In this document: one piece after another, positions 18,706 to 28,400 of the stretch
Position numbering within the stretch: the stretch's first letter is position 1
Layout: each line of letters opens with the position of its first letter
Assembly (NCBI RefSeq): GCF_030851345.1
Contig: NZ_JALPNU010000012.1
Span: 62,001 to 126,000 of the forward strand
Reading direction: 5' to 3'
DNA from: Marinifilum sp. D714
Lineage (GTDB): Bacteria; Bacteroidota; Bacteroidia; Bacteroidales; Marinifilaceae
Length of the DNA stretch: 64,000 bases
Notes under the pieces: generated by a model
Database searches by the model: none
Seen by the model: the letters and a program-made list of their open reading frames with translations, nothing else
Told to the model about the DNA's origin: nothing
Program-made: the position numbers and the translations under genes

Positions 18706-21282
18706 CTATCTCAACAACGTAATATTGCCCTGTTTTTGCATTTGGCTTCCATCCTTAAAGGAAACTTTCAAGAAATATACATAAACATCCATATCCACAT
18801 TTTGTCCTTTATAGGTACCATCCCATCCATCACCTTTACTGCGATGCATGTGAACTGACTGGAATATTCTATGACCTAATCTGTTGTAAATAGTCAAACT
18901 CATAGTCTCCACCTCATCTACATCACCTGCAAGTTCCAGTTTGTCATTTTTACTATCGCCATTAGGAGAGAATGCCGTTGGCAAATAAACATTGAATTGA
19001 CTTCCATTAGTTGACACATTAATTGTATCTCTACCGATACAACCAAACTTATTTGTAACCTCTACGCGATATTCACCCACCTGACTCACTTGAATAACTT
19101 GATTGATTTCACTTGGTTTAATTTCAACACCTGAATTAACATACCACATGTATGATACAAAATCATCACCTGCATCTAGGTTCACCACCTGACCATTTGC
19201 CAACACAATATCATCTCCCAAGTCCACTTCCGGAGTTGGATTGAACTTAACCTCAATACAATCTTCCTCAGTATTTCCATTCTGATCGGTCACATAAACA
19301 CAATATTTACTGCTCTTTTCAACATATATTCCCTCATCAGTTGATTCCGATGGAGTCCAGCGATAAGTTGCAGAAAAGTCTGCATTATTGGTTTTAATTT
19401 CAGGAGTCAGATAAATCCTCTCTCCCAAACAAACATTATCAATATCAGCACCTAAATCAATTGCAAATTTACCTTCTCTTTTGGTAACACTTATTTCATC
19501 TGTTCCAACACAGCCTTGAGCACTTGTAACACGAACTGAGTACACATTTTCATCCGTTACGGTAATGCTTTGTGTTGTTTCTCCATTTGGTAACCACTCA
19601 TATGATCCTCCAATACCACCATCCCCCGCATCAAGTGTGACATTTTCATCATCAAACAGAACAATATCATCACCCAAGTCAACAATTGGTATTGCATGAA
19701 CAGTAATCGTAACTTGATCTGTTTGCTCATTCCCTGCATCATCTCTCACTGTTACTGAGTAAACACCAGATTCGCTAACTGTTAATGTTGAAGTAACTGC
19801 TCCATTTGACCATAAGTAGTTGTAGTTCTGAGAAATCGATGGATTAGGATTCAAAACAATCTCCTCGCCCACACAGATATCCTGATCTTCACCTAACTCA
19901 ATTGCAAATACATCATTTACACTGGTAATCACAACCTCATCGGAAGCCGAACAGCCATTAGCATTTGTTACGGTTACACCATAGGTATTACTTGAGTTTA
20001 CTTGAATGGTTTGACTCGTTTCTCCTGTAGACCATAAATAATCTGCACCAGCATTTCCTGCATCAAGCGTCAGTACTTCTGCATCGGTCAATTGATAATC
20101 TGGTCCCAAATCAACTGTTGGAGCTTTCCACACCGTTACATTAACAAATGCAGATGATTGCTTGCCCGATTTAGTATCGGTAACAGTAACAGAATATACA
20201 CCTGTTTCACTCACCTCCAATGTACTATTCACCGAACCGTCGGACCATAAATAAGTGTAGGTTCCATCAAAATCAATTTCAGGTGTTAACACCCTGCTTT
20301 CTCCCTCACAGAAACTCAAGTCAGCTCCTAAACCAACCGAGAAGGATTCAACAACTGTAACATTCGCATAAACTGTATCTCCAGCACAATCAAATGCACT
20401 TCTTTCTATCAGTTTCACCTGATAATCGCCTGGTTTTACAGCCCATTGAACGTCGAAACTCAATTGACTATGGAAGTTGTCGCTTAAACGACTTGTACTT
20501 TCGTTGAGTACTGTTGCTCCAGCTGGAACAAAAATCTCGTATTTTTCACTCTTCTCAATGGTTGCTGTATATGCCTGAATGGTTCCAGACTGAATTACTG
20601 GTTCGTAGTCGCCAAACGCAGTATTTGGCAAGGCCATTACATCAACCTCCAGAGTTTGATTTGCCAAATCTTCCTCAACTGGTATTCCATTCAAAGTTTT
20701 TGCTTCAACAAGCAATATTTCTGCTCTGTGCGTTTTACCCGTTGTATTCGGAATCTCCAAATCAAAAGTAAATGAATTTGTATAAATTTCATTTGCGCCT
20801 TCTGGCAATTCAGCAGGAGCTCTATCAATGGAATACTTGAATGTCCAAGGTTTTGGTCCAGTATAATTAACCGTTACACTAAGCTTCCCATTTGTGTCCC
20901 CACCATTGTTTTTAGCACAAACATATGGCACCTCAAGATCTTCGAATACTGCTGTTGGAGTTGCATCGTCTACTACAACAAGCATGGTAAGTGCTTCTCC
21001 GAAACAGTGTGTTCCCAAATCTTCAGGATAAACTTTTACTTCATACGTACCAGGATCGTTAAACTGATAGTCTCCCGATTCGAATGTTGTTGAAGCCAAA
21101 TAGGCAACTGATCCATTCGAAGTATTGGTTACCGACCAGTGATACTTGTATGAAGCATTCTCATCAACCTTAAAATTAAGCTTTGTTCCCTTTACTACAT
21201 ACTGCTGCGCCACAGCCGCTAATCCTCCCATGAGGATCAGCAGTGCGGTAAGCAGTGTTTTATGTAGTAAGGTTTTGAACAT
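18706..21282 (-). CDS. Secreted multidomain protein with T9SS type B sorting domain (CHU_C, gliding motility-associated C-terminus)
   Basis: 858 residues. Signal peptide to about residue 25. Residues ~26-235 form the same module as the five small proteins upstream: a KGTKLNFKV opening strand, GTYEVKVY, a Cys pair 28 residues apart, 'KPWTFKYSI', and the closing VMALPNTAFGDYEP. Then come six Ig/PKD-like repeats in alternating pairs ('LGADLSFCEGE...' and 'VDLGDDIVL...LDAG'), from about 315 to 760. The last ~90 residues are a canonical type B C-terminal domain (LPTAFSPNGDSKNDKLEL, IYNRLGHRIF, final GNITLLR). It is the only protein of the cluster with a recognised T9SS sorting signal. Last of seven tightly spaced genes, followed by the PorP/SprF gene. 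Confidence 0.9.
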   Translation of the reverse strand: MFKTLLHKTLLTALLILMGGLAAVAQQYVVKGTKLNFKVDENASYKYHWSVTNTSNGSVAYLASTTFESGDYQFNDPGTYEVKVYPEDLGTHCFGEALTMLVVVDDATPTAVFEDLEVPYVCAKNNGGDTNGKLSVTVNYTGPKPWTFKYSIDRAPAELPEGANEIYTNSFTFDLEIPNTTGKTHRAEILLVEAKTLNGIPVEEDLANQTLEVDVMALPNTAFGDYEPVIQSGTIQAYTATIEKSEKYEIFVPAGATVLNESTSRLSDNFHSQLSFDVQWAVKPGDYQVKLIERSAFDCAGDTVYANVTVVESFSVGLGADLSFCEGESRVLTPEIDFDGTYTYLWSDGSVNSTLEVSETGVYSVTVTDTKSGKQSSAFVNVTVWKAPTVDLGPDYQLTDAEVLTLDAGNAGADYLWSTGETSQTIQVNSSNTYGVTVTNANGCSASDEVVITSVNDVFAIELGEDQDICVGEEIVLNPNPSISQNYNYLWSNGAVTSTLTVSESGVYSVTVRDDAGNEQTDQVTITVHAIPIVDLGDDIVLFDDENVTLDAGDGGIGGSYEWLPNGETTQSITVTDENVYSVRVTSAQGCVGTDEISVTKREGKFAIDLGADIDNVCLGERIYLTPEIKTNNADFSATYRWTPSESTDEGIYVEKSSKYCVYVTDQNGNTEEDCIEVKFNPTPEVDLGDDIVLANGQVVNLDAGDDFVSYMWYVNSGVEIKPSEINQVIQVSQVGEYRVEVTNKFGCIGRDTINVSTNGSQFNVYLPTAFSPNGDSKNDKLELAGDVDEVETMSLTIYNRLGHRIFQSVHMHRSKGDGWDGTYKGQNVDMDVYVYFLKVSFKDGSQMQKQGNITLLR

Positions 21283-21312
21283 TTATTTTTAATATATGGT
21301 TTATCTCTATTA

Positions 21313-22002
21313 TTAATTCAAAGTAATTGTTCCTGATATTGTTGGCTTAGAATTGACAGTTACACTTCTTGTATTATTAGCAACATCTGTATCTACAACA
21401 ACGCCCTCTCCATCTTTAGTGGTTGCACTTATCAACTGAATACTTATGGTTTGATCTCCTCCTGAAGTATTCTCAAAATCATCAATTGTAAGAGACGTGG
21501 TTAGTGGAGTAGCATCCCCGTCAACTCCCACGCTTATTGTAGTCGTAGATTTAGAACCATCAATTGCAGTTGTTTCATATGTCAATTCATATGGTGGCAC
21601 ACCGCCTGTAAACACAACATCAAAATTATTTGGTGTCACAGGATCACCCAATAAAGGCGAACATGTTGTAACATCGCCTGTTGCTTTTGCAAACATTACA
21701 GAAGCTGTTCCCACAACCTCAATGATTGCTGTTCTTGTCTCGGTAACACAGCCATTTCCATCGGTTCCAAAAACTGTTAGGGTATAGGTTCCTTCCGCAT
21801 TCCAAACAATAGTCTGAGTATTGGTAGCATCTAAAACAGATGCTGTTCCTCCCGAAACCGCCCATGTATATGTAATAGCATCGCCGGAGACACTATATTC
21901 ATGCGTACTATTTAAAGTAACAGTCTGATTTTGCGCCAAAACATTTCCTGTAAAAGCGATTAATCCAAATAACAACAAGCCAATTACTCTGTTCATTTTC
22001 AT
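21313..22002 (-). CDS. Secreted module protein, smallest paralogue (229 aa)
   Basis: Unnamed family. Signal peptide to about VLAQ (24). The N-terminal half resembles a PKD/Ig strand pattern: STHEYSVSG, YTWAVSGG, IVWNAEGTYTLTVFG, then NGC. A second Cys follows 28 residues later (VTTCSP), then 'PPYELTYET' in the place of the Trp-centred strand of its relatives. The C-terminus ends KPTISGTITLN, a divergent form of the cluster's closing motif. No T9SS C-terminal domain. It sits 30 nt upstream of the CHU_C gene and 6 nt downstream of the next paralogue. A structural subunit role is inferred from context. Confidence 0.75.
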   Translation of the reverse strand: MKMNRVIGLLLFGLIAFTGNVLAQNQTVTLNSTHEYSVSGDAITYTWAVSGGTASVLDATNTQTIVWNAEGTYTLTVFGTDGNGCVTETRTAIIEVVGTASVMFAKATGDVTTCSPLLGDPVTPNNFDVVFTGGVPPYELTYETTAIDGSKSTTTISVGVDGDATPLTTSLTIDDFENTSGGDQTISIQLISATTKDGEGVVVDTDVANNTRSVTVNSKPTISGTITLN

Positions 22003-22008
22003 GATGTA

Positions 22009-22722
22009 TTATTTTAATTCGATACCCGTAATAGTTGGTTTCTTAAATATTGTTCTCTCATGAACATCTTTACCTGGGGCTACATGAATTATTCCTCCAT
22101 ATTTATTCGTAGCACCCGTAATGGTTATATTATTGATTGTTTCTTTATTTTCATCTTCAAGAATGCCTAATACATTAAGCATTTTGTCTGCATAATTTAC
22201 AGTTGCAGTTCTGTCCGCAACATCACCATCTAAACGATAGCTTACCGTAACTGGATATTGCGATTCGGCCAATTCAGTTCCCGAATCAAACATTGCTACC
22301 AATTCTGTAGCAAAACTATTATCAGCATCAGCACAATCTGATGATGCAATTTCATCAAAGGCAATAACAGCTGTCGAAACCACTGTATATTTCCATGCCT
22401 TTTTATTGGTACAACCATTTGTTCCGGTTGCATAAAGGGTAAGGTAATATGTACCATCACTTAACCATTCCACATCAATGGAATGAGGTTCACCTGTAAC
22501 AGGTGTTAGTTTACATTCGCTTGAAGCATCAGCTTCAATGGAAAGATCTGTATCTGTATACACTTTCCACTCATAAGTTTGGACTTCGGCATTTGCAGAA
22601 ACTCCATATTTCATTTTTGAATTACGAACAACAGTATATGCATCCTGCCCGCTTGCCGAAGCAAGCGAGAGGATGATCATGGCAAATGCCATTAGTGTTT
22701 TATATACTGTGTTTATTTTCAT
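22009..22722 (-). CDS. Secreted module protein (237 aa)
   Basis: Paralogue of its neighbours. Signal peptide to about SASGQ (26). Seen: NSKMKYGVS opening strand, YEWKVYTD, VEWLSDGTYYLTLYA, TNGC, then a second Cys 25 residues on (SSDCAD), a 'YPVTVSYRL' strand and the C-terminal KKPTITGIELK. An additional Cys (SSECKL) lies in the first half. No sorting domain. Separated by only 6 nt from the genes on either side, which indicates translation from one mRNA. Confidence 0.75.
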   Translation of the reverse strand: MKINTVYKTLMAFAMIILSLASASGQDAYTVVRNSKMKYGVSANAEVQTYEWKVYTDTDLSIEADASSECKLTPVTGEPHSIDVEWLSDGTYYLTLYATGTNGCTNKKAWKYTVVSTAVIAFDEIASSDCADADNSFATELVAMFDSGTELAESQYPVTVSYRLDGDVADRTATVNYADKMLNVLGILEDENKETINNITITGATNKYGGIIHVAPGKDVHERTIFKKPTITGIELK

Positions 22723-22728
22723 TAATTT

Positions 22729-23646
22729 TTAGTTACCTCCAGTCATAGTAGCACCAATTTTTGGCATTGACTTAATAGTATAAGTTGCAACATTATCTGA
22801 AGGATTAGCTGGTTTACTAGCTGCATCAGTAGTTGATGTTGTATTATCCTTCGTTTTAGCACTATCCAATGTAAGAACAACTGCCTGTGCTGATGTCTCT
22901 ACGTTTGGAACAGAAACATACACTAACACATAATCATTTGCTGATGGAATATCATATCCACCGCCAGCAGCAACAGCAATAGTTGAACCATCTGCAGCTA
23001 CTACTTTAGTAGTTGTACCAACAGAAAGACCATAATCAATATGCCATTCATTCAATGAATATTGGCGTTTAACTCGGAAAACTACCTCTGTAGTACCTAG
23101 GCTAAATGTACCATCATTCACAATTCTGTTACCTGTTTCGTCAGAACATCCTTCAGCAACAATCTTTGCATCATCAACAAATTCAGGATTTTTATCATCT
23201 GTTGTACCTCCTGTTACGTTTTCGGCCAAAGCATTAAATCTACCTGTAACAACATCTACCATATAACCTTTTAAATTAGAACAGCTAGTTGTTGCATCAA
23301 TAACTTGTAGGAATATATAGTATACCCCAGTAGCATTTCCATCCCAATTAACTCTTAAAGTGTTAATCCCTTTTCCCGAGAGAACACCTTTCGCATCTAT
23401 AGTCCCAGCAACACCTTCTCCAACTATAGTAAAATGATTACCAGCAGCTCCAACAATAGGGTTACTACCATCGGCATTCCTAGAAATAAACCACTCTGTG
23501 GTATTTGTAGTTCCATTATCTCCAAAGCTATAAGTGTGCGATGAACCTGGCCATGGATTACTATAAGTCGAACTCTGTGCTTTAGCAAGCTCTATAGAGC
23601 TCACTAAAACAACCATTGCGATTAATAACTTATAAATATTTTTCAT
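22729..23646 (-). CDS. Secreted module protein (305 aa)
   Basis: Paralogue. Signal peptide to about AKAQ (24). Seen: GSSHTYSFGD opening strand, TEWFISRN, VNWDGNATGVYYIFLQV, a Cys (TTSC), a second Cys 44 residues later (AEGCSDETG), then GTTEVVFRVKRQ, NEWHIDYGL, and the C-terminal IKSMPKIGATMTGGN. The Met-Pro-x-Ile-Gly core of the closing motif is intact but the tail is longer and Gly-rich. No T9SS C-terminal domain. Third from the 3' end of the run. Confidence 0.78.
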   Translation of the reverse strand: MKNIYKLLIAMVVLVSSIELAKAQSSTYSNPWPGSSHTYSFGDNGTTNTTEWFISRNADGSNPIVGAAGNHFTIVGEGVAGTIDAKGVLSGKGINTLRVNWDGNATGVYYIFLQVIDATTSCSNLKGYMVDVVTGRFNALAENVTGGTTDDKNPEFVDDAKIVAEGCSDETGNRIVNDGTFSLGTTEVVFRVKRQYSLNEWHIDYGLSVGTTTKVVAADGSTIAVAAGGGYDIPSANDYVLVYVSVPNVETSAQAVVLTLDSAKTKDNTTSTTDAASKPANPSDNVATYTIKSMPKIGATMTGGN

Positions 23647-23663
23647 GTCTTATTTCTTTCTAA

Positions 23664-24545
23664 TTATTCTCCAACAAAGTTACCGATGGTAGGCATCACA
23701 TTAATTGTATGATCAGCAACTTCTCCAGATAGATCTAGGTCTGTTACACCAGTTTTATCATCCGTACCTGTAAGTAGTGTTACTGTAAATGTTGGATTCT
23801 TACCTGGAACATTAGGTACTTTTATCTGTATAGTATGCGTATTGGCTGTTTCTCCACTAATACTACCATTCTTCTCTCCTGTAGCAGGTGTATCAGTTGT
23901 ACCAATAGCAAATTTCACATCAGAATCATTACAAGATACCTTGTAAGTTGCACTCCAAGCATTAGACGATTTTGTTCTTGTCACATCAAAACTTAAAATT
24001 GTATAACCAGGATCATAATCATCATTTACCAAAATGTCACCCTTATTAATTACAGGTTGTAAATTTGTTAGATCTGCACAATCAGGATCTTTAACTGCTG
24101 CATCTGCAATTGCCAAATTAAAGTCATTAGCCTGTGGTTGTATAAAAACAGCTTTAAAGTTTTCCGGAGAACATCCATTTACATTTGCCCCTGTAACATG
24201 CAAAAACAGATATACTCCTGCTGAATGGGTTGTATTGGCATCTGCAGCCCATTCAATTTGTACAGATACCTCTCCACCTGCAGGAACACTTACCGGGAAT
24301 GTTGGTAATGCACTACCATCTCCATTCTTCATCGTTCCATAAGTGCTAACCTTTGAGTCAGCACCATTGTTTACAAAGCTGGAACTTACATAGAATTCAT
24401 ATTGCGCTCCAACCTGAACATTTTGAAACTTGTATTTGTGTTTCGCTCCATTATAAGGCTTTACTGCTGTACTTTGAGCGTAAGAATTAAGAGAAATCCC
24501 TACAAACCCAATACAAAACATCGTTAATAATATTAACCTTTTCAT
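23664..24545 (-). CDS. Secreted module protein (293 aa)
   Basis: Paralogue, closest to the 282-residue protein encoded just upstream. Signal peptide to about SYAQ (24). Seen: GAKHKYKF opening strand, YEFYVSSS, VQIEWAAD, GVYLFLHV, NGC, second Cys 30 residues later in DPDCADLTNLQPV, then 'NAWSATYKV', 'IKVPNVPGKNPTFTVTLL', and C-terminal INVMPTIGNFVGE. An extra Cys (KVSCND) follows the Trp strand. No sorting domain. Gaps of 17 and 27 nt to its neighbours. Confidence 0.8.
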   Translation of the reverse strand: MKRLILLTMFCIGFVGISLNSYAQSTAVKPYNGAKHKYKFQNVQVGAQYEFYVSSSFVNNGADSKVSTYGTMKNGDGSALPTFPVSVPAGGEVSVQIEWAADANTTHSAGVYLFLHVTGANVNGCSPENFKAVFIQPQANDFNLAIADAAVKDPDCADLTNLQPVINKGDILVNDDYDPGYTILSFDVTRTKSSNAWSATYKVSCNDSDVKFAIGTTDTPATGEKNGSISGETANTHTIQIKVPNVPGKNPTFTVTLLTGTDDKTGVTDLDLSGEVADHTINVMPTIGNFVGE

Positions 24546-24572
24546 ATTATATCGTTTTTTTAGTTATTGCGA

Positions 24573-25421
24573 TTATTCGAAATCACCAATTTCTGGCATA
24601 GTTGTAATTTGGTAGTTAACAGCTGAAGGCATGGTAGTAACAGTTACCTTTGTCACCGCATCTTTTGCTGATTTTGGAACAATTCTGAAAGAAGGAGTTG
24701 CTTCTCCTGGTACATTCTTCACAACAATTGTTAAGATTTGAGTGTTACCTGAAAGGTTGGTTTTACTTACCGGAGTTGTCGCTGCATCATCCGTAACATT
24801 GGTAGTAGTTCCTCCAATAGTATATGAATAATCACCTATACCTGTTTGAACAATATCAAATTCTAAATCCCAGTTATTTGTACTTCCTCCTTTTTCAAAC
24901 TTAAAAGTCAATTCTGTTGTTCCTGGATTATATGTGTCCGTTGGAGCAACTATCGCATTAAAACCTGTTAAATCAGGACAAGTAGGACTTGTTTCTCCAT
25001 CTCCTAACGCCAATGCTAATGTCATATTATTATCAATTGGAGTGATACCTACTGCTTTATAGTTTTCACAAACTCCTGTACCTGAAATTTTCACGAATAA
25101 AAAAACTTCAGTAACACCAGTAGGCAATGAAAGAGATGATGGCCAGGTAATTGTTGCCATTGCTTTATTTCCTGCCACTTTACCAGTTAAAGAGCTCGTA
25201 ATATGACCAGTCAATGCAGCATGCTTGGCCCCAATTCCAGAATTTGAAGTACTGATATAGAATTCATAATCCAAATTGTCGTTTATTCCCTTAAAGGTAT
25301 AAGTATAAGTACCTCCTTTATAAGGTTGCAATTTTTCCCCAGGTGCATTTTGTGCAAAGATCTGAGAGGACATCATTAAGATTCCCAAACAAATTAAAAG
25401 CGAGTGTAATAGCTTTTTCAT
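24573..25421 (-). CDS. Secreted module protein (282 aa)
   Basis: Paralogue. Signal peptide to about IFAQ (24). Seen: GGTYTYTFKG opening strand, YEFYISTS, ITWPSS, VFLFVKI, GVC, second Cys 29 residues later (PTCPDLTGFNAIV), TYNPGTTELTFKF, NNWDLEFDI, 'VVKNVPGEATPSFRIVP', and C-terminal ITTMPEIGDFE, the cleanest form of the closing motif. The CPDL...TY.PGT...W...I pattern is almost repeated in the C-terminus of the 1082-residue protein encoded 27 nt upstream. No sorting domain. Function unknown; a structural surface subunit is inferred. Confidence 0.8.
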   Translation of the reverse strand: MKKLLHSLLICLGILMMSSQIFAQNAPGEKLQPYKGGTYTYTFKGINDNLDYEFYISTSNSGIGAKHAALTGHITSSLTGKVAGNKAMATITWPSSLSLPTGVTEVFLFVKISGTGVCENYKAVGITPIDNNMTLALALGDGETSPTCPDLTGFNAIVAPTDTYNPGTTELTFKFEKGGSTNNWDLEFDIVQTGIGDYSYTIGGTTTNVTDDAATTPVSKTNLSGNTQILTIVVKNVPGEATPSFRIVPKSAKDAVTKVTVTTMPSAVNYQITTMPEIGDFE

Positions 25422-25448
25422 AGCATATAGTTTTATAGTTATTTTTTA

Positions 25449-28400
25449 TTATTCAAATCCCACTATTTGTGGTATTATTTTCAAATTGTGTTGTATTGTT
25501 ATCGCATCTTTTATTGCGCTATCAGTTCCTCCATCAGAAATTGTAAAATCAATAGGTAATATCGTACCAACAACATTATTAATATCTATTGTAAATAGGA
25601 TATAGTCTGTTCCAGCATCTGCATTTACAACACCCGATGCATTAGTTGTGGTTCCAACACCACTTATCAAAACTTCATGTACAGTAACCCCGGTTCCTCC
25701 TATTGAATAATTAAAAGACCAAGCTCCAGTATCACACAATCGATTCACTCTAAATTGTACTTGTGATGTCCCAGGTGAATAGGTATTGCCTGAAGGCTCA
25801 ATTACCGCCTGCAAGCCATTCAAATCCGGACAATGTGTTCCATTTGTAAATCCTGCATCGCTTTCTGGGTTCGTAGTTCCTGTTACATCAACAAGCGAAA
25901 TGTTATTTTCTTTTGTTACCGTAACATCAAAACTACAAGTTGCCTCATTGCCTGCTGCATCCTCAATCGTATAAGTTACCGTTGTTGTTCCTACATTAAA
26001 TGTCTGTCCCGAGGCATCATTAATCCCTGTAGTAGAAGAGTTAGCTGCTGTAGCTCCACTTAGTGTCCAAGTTTGTAGCACAACCGAACAATTATCAGCT
26101 GTTGTTGGTGCCAAACCATTAACAAGTGCAGAACATGATCCCGCGTCTACATTTACAGATTTGTTAGGCACACAGTTAATCGTTGGAGCAAGGTTATCTA
26201 CCACAGTTACAGTTGCAGTACAGGTTGAAACATTTCCATTTTTATCTGTTACTGTCAATGTAACAGGATTTCCTCCTACATTGCTACAATCAAAACTACT
26301 TGGACTTACACTCAAACTTTGAATTCCAGATGCATCACTTGAGCCATTATCAATTTGAGCCGCTGTAATGCTTACATTACCTGTTGCATCCAAATAAACA
26401 GTGATATCCTGACAAGAAGCTGTTGGTGCAACATTATCTTCTACAGTAACTTTTGCTTCACAAGTTGAAGTATTACCATTATTATCAGTTACCGTCAATA
26501 TAACTGTATTGATTCCAATATCTGCAACTGTAAAATCAGTTTGACTTGCCGCAAGGTTTGCTATTCCACATGCATCATTCGATCCATTGTTAATTTGAGC
26601 AGCTGTAATACTTGCATTTCCAGAGTCATCCAATTGAATAGTGATATCCTGACAAACTGCATTTGGAGGGGTATCATCTTCAACTTTCACCTTAGAAGTA
26701 CATGTTGCAGTATTTCCTTTATTATCAATTACTGTTAATGTAACTGTATTTTCTCCTACATTGCTACAATCAAAACTACTTGGACTTACACTCATGCTAG
26801 CAATTCCACAATTATCGCTTGATCCGTTATCAATATCTGCCGCAGAGATAGTAGCACTGCCCGAAACATCTAATTGTATTATAATATCCTGGCAAAGTGC
26901 AATTGGATTTACATTATCCACATCAGTACCTATAGTATAGGTCTCACTTACCGTGCATCCATCTCTCGTAGTAACCGTTACATGGTAATCTCCTTCTATA
27001 ACATCAGTTAAATCTTGAGTTGTAGCAACAGGCACTCCTCCTCTTGTCCAATTGTAGGAATAGACAGGAGCGTTATTTATCCATTTTGTATTAAATGCAG
27101 AGTTGATCGATAAATCCGGAGCACTACTTCCTACTCCACCAATTGATGTTCCTGAGCCTTCATCTAACTTATAAGCTGCAATCAATCCAGATTCAGAACC
27201 ATCCATATCCTGATTCATTCCTGATTTTATCTGAGCCTCTTTTCTGGCTACATTCCAGAATCTCACTGTAGACATTTGTCCATCAAAGGCATTCGAGCTT
27301 GCAGTTTCATTCCACACTCCAGCCCCAATTCTTAGAGGATCTGTTGAGCTTCCATAACTCGGGGTACCTGAACCACCAGATGCGACTTCAACTCCATCGA
27401 TATATAATTTCAGAGTAGTACCATTCCCTGTTGCAGCAACATGATGCCAGTTACCATCAGTAGGATAGTTGGCGTATGGATAAAATGCTGAACCTCCACT
27501 AACAGTCCACACAGTTAAATTTCCACTTTCAAAACCAAACTCTATCACATTGTTCTGTCCAAAGAAACTATGCTGTCCTGATGATTTATCTGTTAAAAAC
27601 TGCACCCATCCTTCTAAAGTAAATGCTGTAAGATTATTTAAAGCGGAAGTTCCTAAACTGATAGGTTCTTGTGTACCATCAAAACTTAACGCTGTAGTTT
27701 CTCCACCAGTAACATCTATATCAATGGCTCCGGTAGCCTCACCTGCACAGTCTACATCTGTTGTGCTTTCGAGAGTAAGAAGTAAAGGTGTTGGCTGGGC
27801 AATACTCAAATCCGAAGAAGCTGTTGCACAACCATTAGCATCGTTAACATGGTATGAATAAGTTCCAGCTTTGCTCATAAATAATCCTGTATCATTACTT
27901 ACTCCATTAAGGGTATATGTATATGGGGCTGTACCACCTGATGCAACTATTGTTACTTCAGCATCTCCACCATTACATGCTATAGGAGTTGTTACAGCAG
28001 CACTGCTAACTGTTAAGAGTGGCGGATTTACCAAAGTATTTATCGGACTTGCCACAACACTACCTCTAACCTGATTTCCCCCTAAAACATATCTTATCTG
28101 AATTTTATAATCTCCACCCAACAAATCAGAAAACACATGACTTGTACCTGATGTATTAGCCCAATCTTTACCAACCACTGGACTATCATCTGCAGCATAT
28201 ACTAAACGAATCTGTAAACTTAAAGCTGGCGGAACACGAACTCCCGATAAATCAACCGAAAGACCACCTTGTTCACCATAACAAGCCATTTGGTTAACCG
28301 TAACCACAGGAACAGCAGGTTTACTATACAAGTTTACTTTTAATTCTTTTTCGCCTGAACAAGTTCCATTTGTCTCCAAAATTTTTAGTGTATATACTCC

